From Triglochin maritima (taxonomy: Eukaryota > Streptophyta > Magnoliopsida > Alismatales > Juncaginaceae), in the NCBI GenBank assembly GCA_963682175.1, contig OY821777.1:15768001-15832000 (forward strand): a stretch of 64,000 nucleotides of DNA. Direction: 5' to 3'. Positions within the stretch are counted from its first letter, which is position 1; each line of letters begins with the position of its first letter. Below the pieces are notes generated by a model. That model was not told the origin of the DNA and did not search any database. It saw only the letters and a program-made list of their open reading frames with translations. The translations under genes and the position numbers were made by a program. Of the stretch, positions 47,275-60,376 are shown piece after piece.

Positions 47275-49299
47275 ACACTCTAGTTATGTCGGATCATATG
47301 CTGGTCAACAGACTGAGACATTACAACAAACTTTGACATCTTTCATGCGTGCGGTAGACGACATGAGTGCACCGGTGGCTCCAGTAGCCGTACCGTGCCA
47401 CTATTGTGGGTTGAGTGATCATGTTATTGGGGAATGTCCTTATGTTCCTCAGAGCCTGAGTATGAGCATACTTTTTCCCAAAATGCTCAATATGACCGTT
47501 ACGCATCCGCGTACAACCCAAGATGGATGGATTCGTGGGGAGACAATTCTTATTCAAATTCTTATACATCATTTTCACCCCAGTATCTCCTCCCGAATAC
47601 CCAGAATTCTACCAACACCCTACTCCAAATCATTGACCTCATTCTCAGCCCATCAACACCCAACCCTAAAATTTCCCAAATTCTAATATGAACCTCACTG
47701 TTGACCCCAAACTTGATTCCATAAAACAAACCCTCCAAACGTTCGTGGAAACCACTCAAACATTATTGAAGTCCAACTTGAATTCCTTGCAAACTATGGA
47801 AATGCAAGTGAGTCAAATGACACAACAATTCCATGAATGTAAGGAGGGTAACATTTCTTGTCAACATGAGGATTTCTCTTCTGATATCGAACCACCACCA
47901 CATCCACAAATTCAAAGCACAATCATTCAAAGTCAAACTCCTAGTTAGTATGAGGGACTTGAGGTTTCAATTCACGATCACTTGGTGGAGTATTCGATTC
48001 CAATTGAGAAAAACATGGACCAATTTCATTATGAGTCGGCACAGGATTGTGCCTTATCTTTTTGTCCCGTGGTCCTTGAGCCACATGATCTTCATGTTGT
48101 GTCTCTTAAGGACTCACCTCTGGTGGAACATGAGCTCTCTAGTACCCTTAATTTCAAACGACCTGATGAGAGTTTGCCTCTCACTATTGTTCCTGATCAT
48201 CTTGGAAATGATGGGACAACAACCAACTACATTACTAATGAGGATACTTTGGGTAAGAGTCTCACTTTCTGTTCGCCTGGTGAGTCGGACATGCCTAACG
48301 AGGTTCTTGACCTCGTTCCGACCCACCAGCCTGTTGGTTGGAGAGTTTGGATTGATTATCATAACTTCAGTACCGCAACGGGAGAAACGCTTCTTCTGTT
48401 GCCCCTTATTTCCCAAACTCTTGAGAGGTTCAAGCTCTTTCAGTTTGATAATTTGAATGAGATGCCTTTGCGTCCAATTCATGAACCTCTCCTTTCATCT
48501 TGTGCTCTTTGTGAGGGGGGCCCAAACATGAGTATTTTGGCCCCGCGTGGTGTCATGTTCCCTTTCCAAGTGCATTGACCTACTTTTGAGGTCTCATTTG
48601 ATGTCATTTGACAAATGAAGATGATACCTTATTTTTGTACATAGTTATATTAAAAAAAAGTACAATAAAAGACTCCTTCAGTGAGCATCGATTTTTGTGG
48701 GCTCCAACCCTTGAGTATTTGGGCACCATTTCTTTCACGTATTTGTATCCCTTCTTTAACATCTCACAAATTTTTAGGGAATTCAGGTTTGTGTCCATCA
48801 ACATAACCATGAACTTCTCTTTGTACTTCACGTTTGTGAGATCTCTTCTTTTTCATGCATAAATCCATGTAGTATTTTGCTCACATTCATTGAGCACAAT
48901 GCATGAAGTAGGTGTGGGGGGTGTTTTATATGTGTACATAGTCGAGTCTTTTTCCTTTGATTTTTTTCTTTTGTGTGTATTGATAGGGTCATGTTAGTGT
49001 GTTGCATTTAATATCGATATTTCTGCTTGCCATGATCCTTGGGTGGCTTGTCTTCTTTAGCTTGCCTAGTGCTTTAAAATTTTCACATTTCTTTGAAAAT
49101 CTTCATGTGTTTGCGAAAGAAAATGTTTTGTGAGTTTTGCATGTGTTTAGCATGTGCAAAAAAGTTGAGAGACAAAGTAAAAAGAAAGCTCCCAAAATTG
49201 TCTTGAACTTGATGCATTAGGATATTTAGTACAGTGGGTTTAGGACTTATCTAGTCGTTAGGATGCACCCCGGTTTTCCCTCAGAGAGAGAGTAATCAT
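47275..49299 (+). pseudogene. Internal fragment of Athila/Tat-derived gag-only retrotransposon
   Basis: Collinear with 60487-62130. It encodes a zinc knuckle (CHYCGLSDHVIGEC, 47396-47437), a Gln/Thr-rich middle (47688-47948), and 47982-48578 ending with a piece of Ty3/gypsy reverse transcriptase (GWRVWIDYHNF, then LPLISQTLERF). The 3' part (48600-49299) is non-coding and matches the minus-strand element at 57225-57839. No LTR on either side: the right end is cut by the copia LTR at 49300. Confidence 0.75.
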
Positions 49300-51120
49300 T
49301 GTAGGATTTCATGCTTAATTATGCATATATATTTTTTGAATTTTTATGCATAATAAGGATCAATTACAATTTTCTTCGATTTATTTCATGCATGCATCGG
49401 TTTGTTTTAACAACTAGTTTCAAAAACTTATTAAAACAAACACAAGGGACTCCGAAATTCATACCTAGAAGTTTTCTAAAACTTCTTGATGTTCCATAGA
49501 CGTTGAGGAAGACGATTGTCGCTTCTCGTTGCGCCAGATGCCTCCGAGTGTTCACCGAAACCCTAAACAAGGTTGGAGAGAAATGAGCTAGCCAATCAAT
49601 CTCCAAACTAGCTTAGAATCTAGCTACAAACCCCTTCCTTAATCTCTGATATTTCTCCTTCCAAAGACATAGAAAAACTAAGAGAATTTTCGTGGCTTTT
49701 TGTGGTGAATTAGGAGAGAAAACAATTAGAAAAACTTCTAACATAATTAAGGAGAATAATGACCTATTTATAGGCTCCAATCTTACTCTCAATGATGGCT
49801 ATTCTTAAGCCATGTTCTCTTGACATTTTCTCTCACAAACTAATTCCATAATGCATTACATGCATCCACAAAACGTTTGACCAAGTTTGGAGCTAATCCG
49901 TTCCACGTTCGGTTGACCGATCCACAGGGCATTCGGTCGACCGAACCATAAACGGATTACCGAACTTTTACCCGATTTTGCCTTTTCAAATTTTGGATTT
50001 ATTTCCAACAAAATTTGAACTTTAGGGGGTTTTAGCAAATTCACAACTTATGCAATATATTATCCTATGCAACAAAAAATTATTGCACCCCATAATATAT
50101 GCATCTCATTTGAATTTATCATGATTCTAATTATGTTATATATCACAACATAATTGATTTTACTTGTTCACCACATGTGTCATATTTTCTATAAGAAACC
50201 CGACACATCAAATGAACCAAAATCAAGCTTCTTGTTTCCCAGTTTTTTGCGATGTGACCTATGAGAGGATCTAGACTAAGTTGGCAGTGATATTAAGAGC
50301 TTAATATCACAAGCTATAAGCGGTATCTATCTACACGTTATAACTCCCAATTAGTTAGATGTCTTAATTCCACTCGAACCAAAATCCGATCCATTTAGTG
50401 ATGGAGTGCACCACTTGTGTCCGTCCCTTGCCTCATGATATGAAGAATACACAAAGTAGTATTGTGTCATCTTTGTGTTAGTATTCATTTCTTGATCTCT
50501 TTAAGCTAGTTATAAATATGTGACTTAACTCAAATCACATTGTGCACATTATAACTTTGCTTTATCAAGGGGCCCACTAATATCATCACTCAATTAAGAG
50601 GGGCAATGATATTCTTTTGACTAACTATCTTCTCCAACAAAAGTCATACTTAACCAACCAATGTCTTTACACTACACTCATCGATAGCTCAAGACACTAG
50701 TCTAATTAAGCAATTCTTAAGTGATCGGATAAAAGTCTCATATCAAAGGACCAAAGACACAGTAAAACATTAATGACACAGAAAACACAATTCTATAATG
50801 TTTTACTCATTAGGTCTATTCAGTATACAAAAGTAATATTTTCCTCTTTTGTGTACCCGTGTTGTCACTCACTTGTAGAGCTACAATGATCTATGACCAA
50901 AACGACAATCTTAACTCGGTAATTAATGTCCCATGTTAATTACCATGATTGCGAATATCTTTTGTTTTATGTAAACCAATATCTTTTAGAGCTCTACGGT
51001 TAAGGACCAAGAGCCTCTTCCTTAACACTTCTAAAAGACGAATAACATAAGCAATGAACAAAATGATTTCTCATTCAATTCATAATAATTGACATTTAAA
51101 AGTAAAACTTTTAAAACACA
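49300..51120 (-). repeat. 3' LTR of a Ty1/copia element
   Basis: In element orientation it starts TGTGTTTTAAAAG at about 51120, directly after the polypurine tract GTGGGAGATTGAAGGGAA, and ends CATGAAATCCTACA at 49300. TATAAATAG (reverse) near 49767. One pair of palindromes, CGGTTGACCG at 49910 and CGGTCGACCG at 49934. The LTR does not otherwise resemble the gag-only family. Confidence 0.8.
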
Positions 51121-51242
51121 TTCCCTTCAATCTCCCACTTGTTATTAAAGTTTTCTTTCACATACATACTCAATGTATAAAACAATAATAATGAGGGTAA
51201 ACCCCATTACATATCAATCATCAAGCCAATCTACATGGTTCC

Positions 51243-54155
51243 TCAATCCCATGGACTCGAAATGCATTTCGCCCTTGGCTTGGATAAGGGTTTTGTGAAT
51301 GGATCAGCTGTGTTGCTGTTGGTGTCCACCCATAAAAGATTTATTTTACCTTCGTCGATGAGGTCACGTGTCACGAAGTACTTACGATCCATGTACTTCA
51401 CTTTGTGGTGTGATCTAGGATCCTTGATTTGCGAGATAGATGCACTATTATCGCAAAATACCTCAATGGGTCCCTCGCTCGTGGGAACTACTCCAAGCTC
51501 TTCAAGGAACTTCTTGATCCACACTCCTTCCTTGCTCGCTTCAGCGACAACCATTACTTCGGAAGCAGTGGTTGAATCGGCCGTAGTGCTTTGCTTCCAA
51601 CTACGCCAACTCACAACTCCACCATTCAGAAGAAAGACATATCCTGATTGCGACCTTCTATCGTCTGGATCACTCATGAAACTCGCATCTGAGTAACCTT
51701 CGGCTATCAATTCCCTTTGTCCTCCATAAACAAGAATCTTATCCTTAGTCCGATTAAGGTACTTCAGGATATTCTTGACCGCGGCCCATTGCTCAGGACC
51801 TGCATTGGATTGGTGACGACTTGTCACACTTAGAGCATACGAGACATCGGGTCTTGTGCAAGTCATCGCGTACATGATCGACCTAATTGCCGAAGCATAA
51901 GGGACATCCTTCATGTACTCTAAGTCCTTACGTGATTGCGCACGTTGAGACTTCTTGAGTTTCACACTCATACTCATTGGCACACTGCCCTTTTTGGAGT
52001 TGTTCATCTTGAACCTTTCCAAGACCTTGTCAATGTATGTACGTTGACTGAGGCCAATGAGTCTATGGGATCTATCTCTATATATCTTGATTCCTAAGAT
52101 ATATTGAGCCCCACCCATATCTTTCATTGAGAATGCAGATTTCAATGAACTTCTCGTTTGCTCAAGCAAAGGAATGTGATTGCCCATAAGCAGTATGTCA
52201 TCGACATATAAGATTAGGAATACTACATGGCTCACACTAACCTTCTTGTATATACAAGGTTCTTCCTTACTTTGAATGAAGTGAAGCGAAGTGAAGCGAA
52301 GTGAAGCCTCTTCACTTCCTCGTCAAAGCGTCTGTTCCAACTCCTTGATGCTTGCTTCAATCCATAAATGGATCTTTGAAGCTTGCATACTTTCTCGCTA
52401 TTCTTTGGATCTTCAAAACCTTGAGGTTGTACCATGTACACATCCTCCTCCAAGTTCCCATTAAGGAACGTCGTTTTGATATCCATTTGTCATATCTCAT
52501 AATCATGAAATGCAGCAATAGCGAGCATTATCCGAATAGACTTGAACATGGCAACTGGTGAGAAAGTTTCATCATAGTCAATTCCTTGAACTTGAGTGAA
52601 ACCTTTTGCTACAAGCCTGGCTTTGTAGGTTGTCAAGTTCCCATCCATGTCCATCTTCCTCTTGAAAACTCATTTGTTTTGAATGACCTTTTCTCCCTTG
52701 AGGAAGGTCAACCAAGTTCCACACTTGATTATCATACATGGATTCTATTTCAGATTCCATGGCCTTAAGCCATAATTTGGAGTCTTCCCTTTCCATTGCT
52801 TCTTGGAAGGTCAATGGATCATTGGTATCAAGTACCATGATTTCATGAAGTCCCAGATACAAGTCGGGTTTCTTCCTTTCCCTCGTAGACCTTCTTAGTT
52901 CTTTTGGTTCTTCTCGTGTCTCTTAAACTTCTTCCACAATTTCTTGAGGAGTGGGTTCACGTTCAACTCTTGAACGTACACTAGGTGGGGATGATTGAGA
53001 TTCTCTCATAATTTCTTGCGAGGGTCTCTCACTCACGCTCCCACTAACCAAAGGAATCTCGGTTGAGCCTTCATGATCTTGAATGTCATCATTCATGTCA
53101 TGATCTTGTAGAGTATCTTGAGTTTCCTCAAGCACAACCCTACTCCCACTACTTTTTACTGTTTCCAGAAATTCCTTTTCCAGAAATGTGGCATCCCTCT
53201 CTACAATCACTCGATTGGAGGTGATATGCCAAAAGTAGTATCCTCTTGTCTTATGAGGATAACCAATAAAGAAGCACTTATCCGCTTTTGGTTGAAGTTT
53301 GGTCGACATCAATTTCTTGACGTAAGCCTCACAACCCCAAATCTTGAGAAAATTGAGCTTGGGTGTTTTACCACTCCATAGCTCATAAGGAGTTTTCTCC
53401 ACGGATTTGGATGGAACATTTTTTAGTGTGTAAGTCGCAGTTTGTAGTGCATAACTCCAAAAGTAAAGAGGTAATTCCGCATGACTCATCATTGACCGAA
53501 CCATATCGAGCAATGTCCTATTCCTCCTTTCGGATACCCCATTCCACTGAGGTGTACCGGGAGGGGTGAGTTCAGGTATAATACCAAACTCCTTTAGGTA
53601 TGAGTCAAATTCGGCACTTAAGTACTCACCTCCACGATCCGTTCGTAGAGACTTGATTTTCATGTCGAGTTGGTTCTCTACTTCATTCTTGAATTCTTTG
53701 AACTTGTCAAAGGATTCACTTTTGTTTCTCATTAGATAAACATAGCCATAACGACTATAATCATCCGTGAACGTAATGAAGTACCGGAAACCATCTCGTT
53801 CACTAGTACTCATTGGACCACATACATCGGAATGTATCAAATCCAACAAGCCACTCGCCCTTGGACCTTTCTTCTTGAAAGGTTTTTTGGTCATTTTTCC
53901 CATTAAACATGGTTGGCACGTCTCCAGTGATTTAAAATCAAGTAGACCAAGAAGATTAGCTTCTTGCAATTTCTTGATGCGCTTTTCATTTATGTGACCA
54001 AGACAATAGTGCCACAAGAGAGTATCGTTCTCGTGAGTGGTCTTAAGTCTTTTGTTATTGATATTAAAGATTTGTTATTATTCAATTCAAGCAAATAGAG
54101 ATCATTCCTTATGAATGCATTTGCATAGAAAACACCATTCTTCGATATAGACAAG
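51243..54155 (-). pseudogene. Ty1/copia pol: integrase, reverse transcriptase, RNase H, frameshifted
   Basis: From 54155: a GAG-pre-integrase part (WHYCLGHINEKRIKKL), then the integrase core 52923-54017 with the D, D and E blocks (IHSDVCGPM, LRTDRGGEY, PQWNGVSERRNRT). Reverse transcriptase is split by frameshifts into 52578-52862, 52232-52486 and 51243-52235, the last holding LYVDDILLMGN with the catalytic YVDD. RNase H has EVFCDNSASI and the usual ADPFTKPL end. An in-frame stop follows the integrase and a frameshift coincides with a short tandem repeat at 52276-52306. Gag and the 5' LTR are missing. Confidence 0.93.
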
Positions 54156-54716
54156 TGGACCTATTTTATGGGGAATGATGAGGTGAGGATATGGATGGAA
54201 TTGATAAATGAAACATGACTTGTAGTTGTATGTACTCTTGTTACCTTTACCTTGGTTAATGTGTTGTATATTTTAATGATCGTGTAAATCTTATTTCATG
54301 TGGAGGCATAGTGAGGTTTGGCCTTTATACATGAGTTCATTTAGCTTCATTACAATTATTGTCTTGTATGTTTTAATGATATTGTGTTATCTTATTTCAT
54401 GTGGAGGCAAAGTTGGATTTAATTTTATAATTTTCATGCACTACACGTTGTGATGAGCATAATCGAACACACACATACACATATCTTTGTATTCACACTC
54501 TTTCTCTACCCCCTATGGGGTTTAGTTTTATTGCGTATTTCCCATTTCCTTTCACATTGTAGTGTAGTTTAGATCATAAATCCTTTCTCTCCTTTCTTTC
54601 ACACTCGCCTTCGAACAAACTAAAGTCGACACACCTCCCTGTGGATCGACTTGTATTTGCCACCGCTTCAACGTGGCCGTGCAATTGCAGTTTTATTTAA
54701 AACGTTTAAACAGTAG
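54156..54716 (+). mobile_element. LTR fragment, plus orientation
   Basis: Ends CGTGCAATTGCAGTTTTATT and contains CACCTCCCTGTGGATCGACT, the reverse counterpart of the LTR end at 54974-55080. Two imperfect copies of a TTTTAATGAT..TTATTTCATGTGGAGGCA unit lie at 54250 and 54369. No target duplication found, and its left limit is uncertain. Confidence 0.5.
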
Positions 54717-54965
54717 CAATTATACAAATTTTGTATACTCATCAACAAAACTTACATAGTATTTGTATTAATGATGAGAGGGAATGGGGGCTGTACCCCA
54801 TATGTCACAATGTATTTTCGGAAATTTATTGCAAACTATAGATCTAGAAGCAAAAAATGGAAGTTTAGTTGCTTTACTTGGTCTACAAGCAGTGCACTTA
54901 GATCGAGGATTTCCCAACTGCTAACTTTGAACACCTCCAAGCTGTTGTGCCCTAATCTTTGATGC
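54717..54965 (-). pseudogene. Copia GAG-pre-integrase/integrase fragment
   Basis: Minus-strand blocks QRLGHNSLEVF, then in another frame SKATKLPFFASRS, HCDIWGTAPIPSHH and a YVSF.DEYTKF-like end. Different from the element at 51243-54155. It is the insertion target of the LTR that begins at 54974. Confidence 0.75.
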
Positions 54966-54973
54966 CAAGTGAT

Positions 54974-57839
54974 TGATCGTTTTATTTTAAATCGCAAGTG
55001 CACGACTGCGTTGAAGCGGTGGCAAATACGGGTCGTCCACAGGGAGGTGTGTCAACTTTTTGGTTTGTTCGAAGGCGAGTGGTAAAGAAAGGAGAGAATG
55101 GTTGGTTACACTAAACTAACTACACTAAACTAATGAACTACTAAGCTAAGCTAAGCAACTATTAAGAAGAAAGATAAGCTGGAAATCAGGAATCTAAAAC
55201 CCCTAAGGGGTGGAGTGTGTGTGAACGTGAAATAAGTGTGGTGAATGCATACAATAAGCTCAAGTGTGGTTAGTGTTTGTTAATGCATAAGAAGTACCTC
55301 ATGGCAAGACCTATCATTTTCAATACTAACCTAGGTGATTAATGTGAGCAATGCAAGGTTGTTATTAAGAACATAACGAGCATGGAGTGTACCTAACTAT
55401 GGCAGAAACCATCAAGTAAAGTTCTTATTAAATCAAGCAAGCATACTAATATCTCTCACAAACAATAATATCTAGCATTCATACCACCTACATAACATGT
55501 ACATACATCTACTCCACCCCCAAAGGGGATGGAACTACTCACTAATCATTACACTACCTACATTAACAAAATGAAACATTATACTGAAAGGAAATTTAAC
55601 TAAGCAAGAAGGGAGCATTAAATAAGCTTAAAAGAAAAGGAAAGACTAAACAAGCATGCACAAATTAAAAGACAAGATTAAAAGAAATTAGAACAATTAT
55701 TTTATTAACAATGACTCACATTGAATGTAGCATTCTTCTCCACCTTGAGTTTTGCTTCAAGGCTTACTCCTTAGTAGAGAGAATGCCACCAAGCAATGGG
55801 TGATTTACAATAGAAGGTGAAGAGTTCTATTTATAGCCAAAAAAGGCAATCCGGGGTAATCCCCCGATGTGGGACTAAACAAATACCAGAAATGGACTAA
55901 ATACACACTAATAAGCGACCCACCAAAATCTTAGCGGATTTGGGTCAAAACAGACCGCCAATTGGCGATTTATATGGTCCGGATCATGCTGGATTTTATT
56001 TTGGGATTTTCTGGATGTCTTTGTTGGTCTTTGATGCATCTACTTCACTTGTTGGAGCTCCGACCCGAATAGAATTGCCAAAATACTCCCCATGATGGTG
56101 TGGAGTTTTCTGTTTTGCTCTTTGGTCCTTCAGTCTTACGTTCAGGTCCTTCTCCTTTGCATCTTAGTCCCCAGGTCTCACAATTAAGTCCTTTTTCCCT
56201 GCTTTTGGGTCCTTTCATGCTTCATCTCTTCAAACCTATTTATTTCTGAAATTAAAACATAAAACTCGTCACGTAGCATTGCTTAGGTGTAAGATAATGG
56301 ATATAAGATACAAATATAAGCATGAAATGATGTCAATCAAATACCTCCACACCTAAGTTTTTGCTAGTCCCGAGCAAAACAAAGAAAGAGAAAAACAAAC
56401 GAGAAACAAGAAATCCTAATTCACTTTCGTAGGAATCACGGTTGCACTTAGCACGTGCAACAAACCGTTATACCTCCTTGTTGCCAAGGAGGAGGAGTGT
56501 TGTCTCCTGAGGGTTTTCAGCGGATATACACACAAAATCCGAATAAGATGCATTATTCAATCTAGACACTCGACTCGTTGGACAAATAAATTCGATCATT
56601 GGACGCGGTAATCCTACGAGCCGACTCTATATAGCTAATTAGTCCACACACCTAGCCTAATGAATCATTCGTGCAAGTTAAATAAGGAATTAAGTAAAAG
56701 ACATGGACAACCTCAACATCCTCAAGTGACACAAAGTGTAAAGTCCATTAAGGTTCTTATTGCATTACCATTTTTTTTCTTTTTGTTTCTTTTCTTTTTT
56801 TTCTTTTTGTTCTTTTCTTTTTATTAGTTGGAGCTTCATTCTCCCACGGTTAGGTTTCGTGCATCATTGCCCATGAGGACTTACACTATCACGTACACCT
56901 TTCCCCAAATCTCCACATAGGGCAATCCCTACCACCCGTGTAACGGGAGTTTGGTCGGCGCATCCCAAGTCAGATGACTCGAAAGCACCAGGCACAAAGT
57001 CCCCTCAGACCTACTTTCCCGAGTGATAGGAGTCGTGCGAGAAGAGAGAACACCTACTCACTTATTTGTGATCTACACATGAACCAAAACCCCTACACTT
57101 AATGTCTCACAACAAGATTTAAAGGGTCCTTGACTACAACAAACTTCCTTAAATTAACAGACACAAATTATTGACTCACTAGGTTCACGATTGACTTCTT
57201 TAAATGTTTGAGCACTGAAACCCTATGATTACTCACCCCCGAGGGAAAACTGGGGTGCATCCTAACGACTAGATAAATCCTAAAGCCACTGTACTAGATA
57301 TCCTAATGCATCAAGTTCAAGACAATTTTGGGAGCTTTCTTTTTCACTTTGCCTCTCAACGGTTTTGCACATGCTAAACAGACACAAAACATTTTCTTTC
57401 CCAAACACATGAAGATTTTGAAAGAAATGTGAAAATTTTAAGGCACTAGGCAAGCAAAAAAAGACAAGTCACCCAAGGATCATGGCAAGCAGATATATCG
57501 ATATTAAATGCAGCACACTAACATGATCCTAATAATGCACACAAAAGAAAACAAAAATCAAAGGAAAAGACTCGACTATGTACACACGTAAGAACACCTC
57601 CCCCACACCTACTTCATGCATTGTCCTCAATGAATGCGGGCAAAATACTACATGGATTTATGCATGAAAAAGGAAGGATCTCACCAATATAAAGCGCAAA
57701 AGGAAGTTCAAGGTTATGGTGATGGACACAAACCCGAATTCCCTCAAAACCTGTGAGATGCTAAAGAAGTGATACAAATACGTGAAAGAAATGTTGCCCA
57801 AATACTCAAGGGTTGGAGCCCACAACAATTGATGCTCAC
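54974..57839 (-). mobile_element. Athila/Tat-like gag-only element, minus orientation: 3' LTR and 3' interior
   Basis: LTR 54974-56338 (element orientation: starts TGATTGACATCATTTC, ends AAACGATCA). The polypurine tract TAGGTGTGGAGGTAT lies directly before it. Interior 56345-57839 matches 48600-49299 and 61890-63100 in reverse. A perfect palindrome CGCCAATTGGCG sits at 55956-55967, upstream of a reverse TATAAATAG near 55829. The element at 57840 interrupts it, so its 5' half should continue beyond the window. Confidence 0.8.
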
Positions 57840-59009
57840 TGATGCATTGCATACATTGCATCATATGTCTTTCATTTAGATTAATTTTATATCAATAAAT
57901 GCTACTAAGGTATGTGTTTAGTCATATTTACATAATACAGGGACCTGAATGCAAATTACCCATATCCCGAGCATAAACACGTGCAAAAGACTCATTTCTA
58001 TCATAAAGACTGGTTCAAGATTATCGAGATTCAAATTGAAGTCCATCCAAGCATAAAAGCATTCAAAGACCTAATTACAAAAAGGTCAGGGACTTAATTG
58101 CAAAAAGCCGAGGACCCGATTGCAAATTACGAGTACCAAAAGATTATTTTGGAGAAGTTCTAAAGAAAAATCAATTTGGATCTCCAAATATATGAAGAAA
58201 TCAACTCGGATCTCCAAAGATATGCAATAATTAATTCGGACGCGCAAAGGACAGCTAAAACATGCCATAAACACACAGGAAAATCCGGATCGATTCCGAG
58301 CCAAAAAGGTGGCGATTCCGCCGCACCTCATGTACAAAATGCGGCGATTCCGCCGCACAAAAGTTAATACGTGCGCTCAAATTTTTACCAATGCTGTATT
58401 GACGCGTGTACGTTTCTTTTATGTATTAGGATCCCCAGTTGAGGCTATAAATAGGGCCGAATCATGTATTGGAAGGGGCTCCTCTCCTCCTCTTCTTTTT
58501 AGCAATAAATTTCTGTTCTTTTATTTTGTGTTTTTAGTTTTCTTTTGTAGTTTCTCTAGGACCCCTTCTCCATCCAAGAGTTTCTAACTCTCTCCAAAGG
58601 GTGGCGGTGACGGATTTAGGGTGATGAGAAGAAAAATTACGTTATTATTTTAATTTCGTGTTAGTATATTTTGATTACTTGAGTTTATGTGAGTCATTTA
58701 TCATGTAATGCTTTATAACTAATGTGATTTATTATAAGTTTCAGAATTTTCTAATCAAAACCCGATATCTAAACCTCCACCTGCTGGACTCTCATCCATA
58801 TTTGCTTTATTTTTAATTTGTTTTTGTTGTTCTTGCTTTAGAAATTAATTAAAAAACCAAAAATCTCAAACCAAACCTTATTTTTCTCTCTTTCTTTCCC
58901 TAATCGAAAATCACAAAAATAACAATATCTCTCCCTCCTTGTGTTCGACCCGTACTTGTCACGTCTTCATTGACGTCGTGCACTTGCGGTATAAATTTAA
59001 TTCTCATCA
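57840..59009 (+). repeat. 5' LTR
   Basis: TGATGCATTGCATACATTGC to ATTCTCATCA, 1170 bp. Palindromes GTGGCGATTCCGCCGCAC (about 58308-58325) and TGCGGCGATTCCGCCGCA (58340-58357) lie about 90-140 bp upstream of CTATAAATAG (58445). The 3' LTR has the same pair at 63566-63583 and 63598-63615. Confidence 0.95.
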
Positions 59010-59015
59010 AGTTTT

Positions 59016-59033
59016 TGGCGCCGTTGCCGGGGA
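59016..59033 (+). other. Primer binding site, tRNA-Asp
   Basis: TGGCGCCGTTGCCGGGGA, complementary to the 3' end of plant aspartate tRNA; typical of the Athila/Tat branch of Ty3/gypsy elements. Confidence 0.9.
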
Positions 59034-60376
59034 GGCGACGAAGATTTTGTTTATTTTTTGTGATTTTGATTCTATCCTGTTTATCGTGTGCGTGATCTAA
59101 CTATTTGGGTTTGCGTTTCAGGAGACAACAGAGTGCGCGGCGAAATCCGGTTACAATTGGAGCAAGAAGGGCGGCGGAATCATTGCACATGAAGAAGAAC
59201 CTGCGGCGGATTTGCCGCACGTTTGAAGCATCTGGGCTTCAATTTTTTCTGAGGTCATCTCCATCTCTGGGTGGACGCGTAGAGCATCTGGGAATTTTCG
59301 AGAGCGGGCGGCGAACCCGTCTGAGCATTGCGGAGGTAACTTTTCTTGCCTTTCTCGTAAAATCTTAATTTTCGAAAAGTTCCTTTTCGTAGAACTGCAC
59401 GTGTTAGGGCAAAATTCCATAATTGGCAATAATTGAACTCTGACCTAAAAATTGGCAAAATTAGAAGGACTTAGTGCATGCATCATATAGTGTTTTGTTT
59501 GCATTATTCTTGCTAAATTCTTGCAAATTAATTCTTGTTGAAGAGTGCTGGAGGCAAGGTACGTGCGCGTTTTTTTATCGATTGCATTTAAGCATATAAT
59601 ATAGTTTGCATACAACCTTGCAATTGCCCCCCACTAAAAAGACCAATGTTTGACTATCTTTGCTAGATTTAAGTTAAACTATCTTAAGGGTAACTCTGTA
59701 GGAAAAGATACGGTGGGGATTTGATCACCCTTCCGTGGCCCACAAATCACAATCCTAAAGTGTCACCCAAGCCTTAAATTAAAATCAATTAGACATTGGC
59801 CCCTAAGGATTCAGACTCAATTAAGGAGAAGATTGGTTTGACTTGCTATGACCTCAAGTTGATCGAATTTAATTTGGTGTCTAGAAAGTGTTTTTGTGTT
59901 CACGTAAGTCTTCCAAGCGAAGTGGTTGTCTAATTGGCACCGACTCTGTCGAAAGCGCCCCCACTAGCTATACATTGCCTAGCCAATTTGGTTTGATTAG
60001 TGAGGGAGGTGAATCAAGTGAATCAATTCAACTCAACCAGTTAGGAGGCGTCTAGATTTAAGCGACATTAGGTCTAGGATTGTTTGAACCGTGCTTGTTT
60101 AGGAAACTTCTGACCAACCCTCTTATCTATCTTTTACAATTAAGTTTCCCTTCTCCTCTGAGTCATCTTCTTCTCACCTTCTTCTACGTTATAGTCTCCT
60201 CCCCTTTATACTCTCTGGTAGCGTTTTTAGGGTCGAGTTGAGCACTTTTTACGAGTTTAGCCTCATGGTGGTGAGAGTGGTCGACTCTAGAGTTCTTTGT
60301 GAAGATGGATGGTTACATTGGCGATCATCCATATCATTGTTGGGACCAGGACAATTCGTCCTAGTATTCCGGACCC
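59034..60376 (+). other. Retrotransposon leader
   Basis: An open frame at 59105-59368 (Arg-rich, no domain) includes another TGCGGC..GCCGCA palindrome near 59200. The stretch 59560-60200 is the part also found inside the CACTA at 13180-13830. No gene recognised. Confidence 0.5.

Noticed and set aside
58176..58587. Open frames in the LTRs (also 63432-63844)
   Set aside because: Repeated because the LTR is repeated; they span the promoter and palindromes and have no domain.
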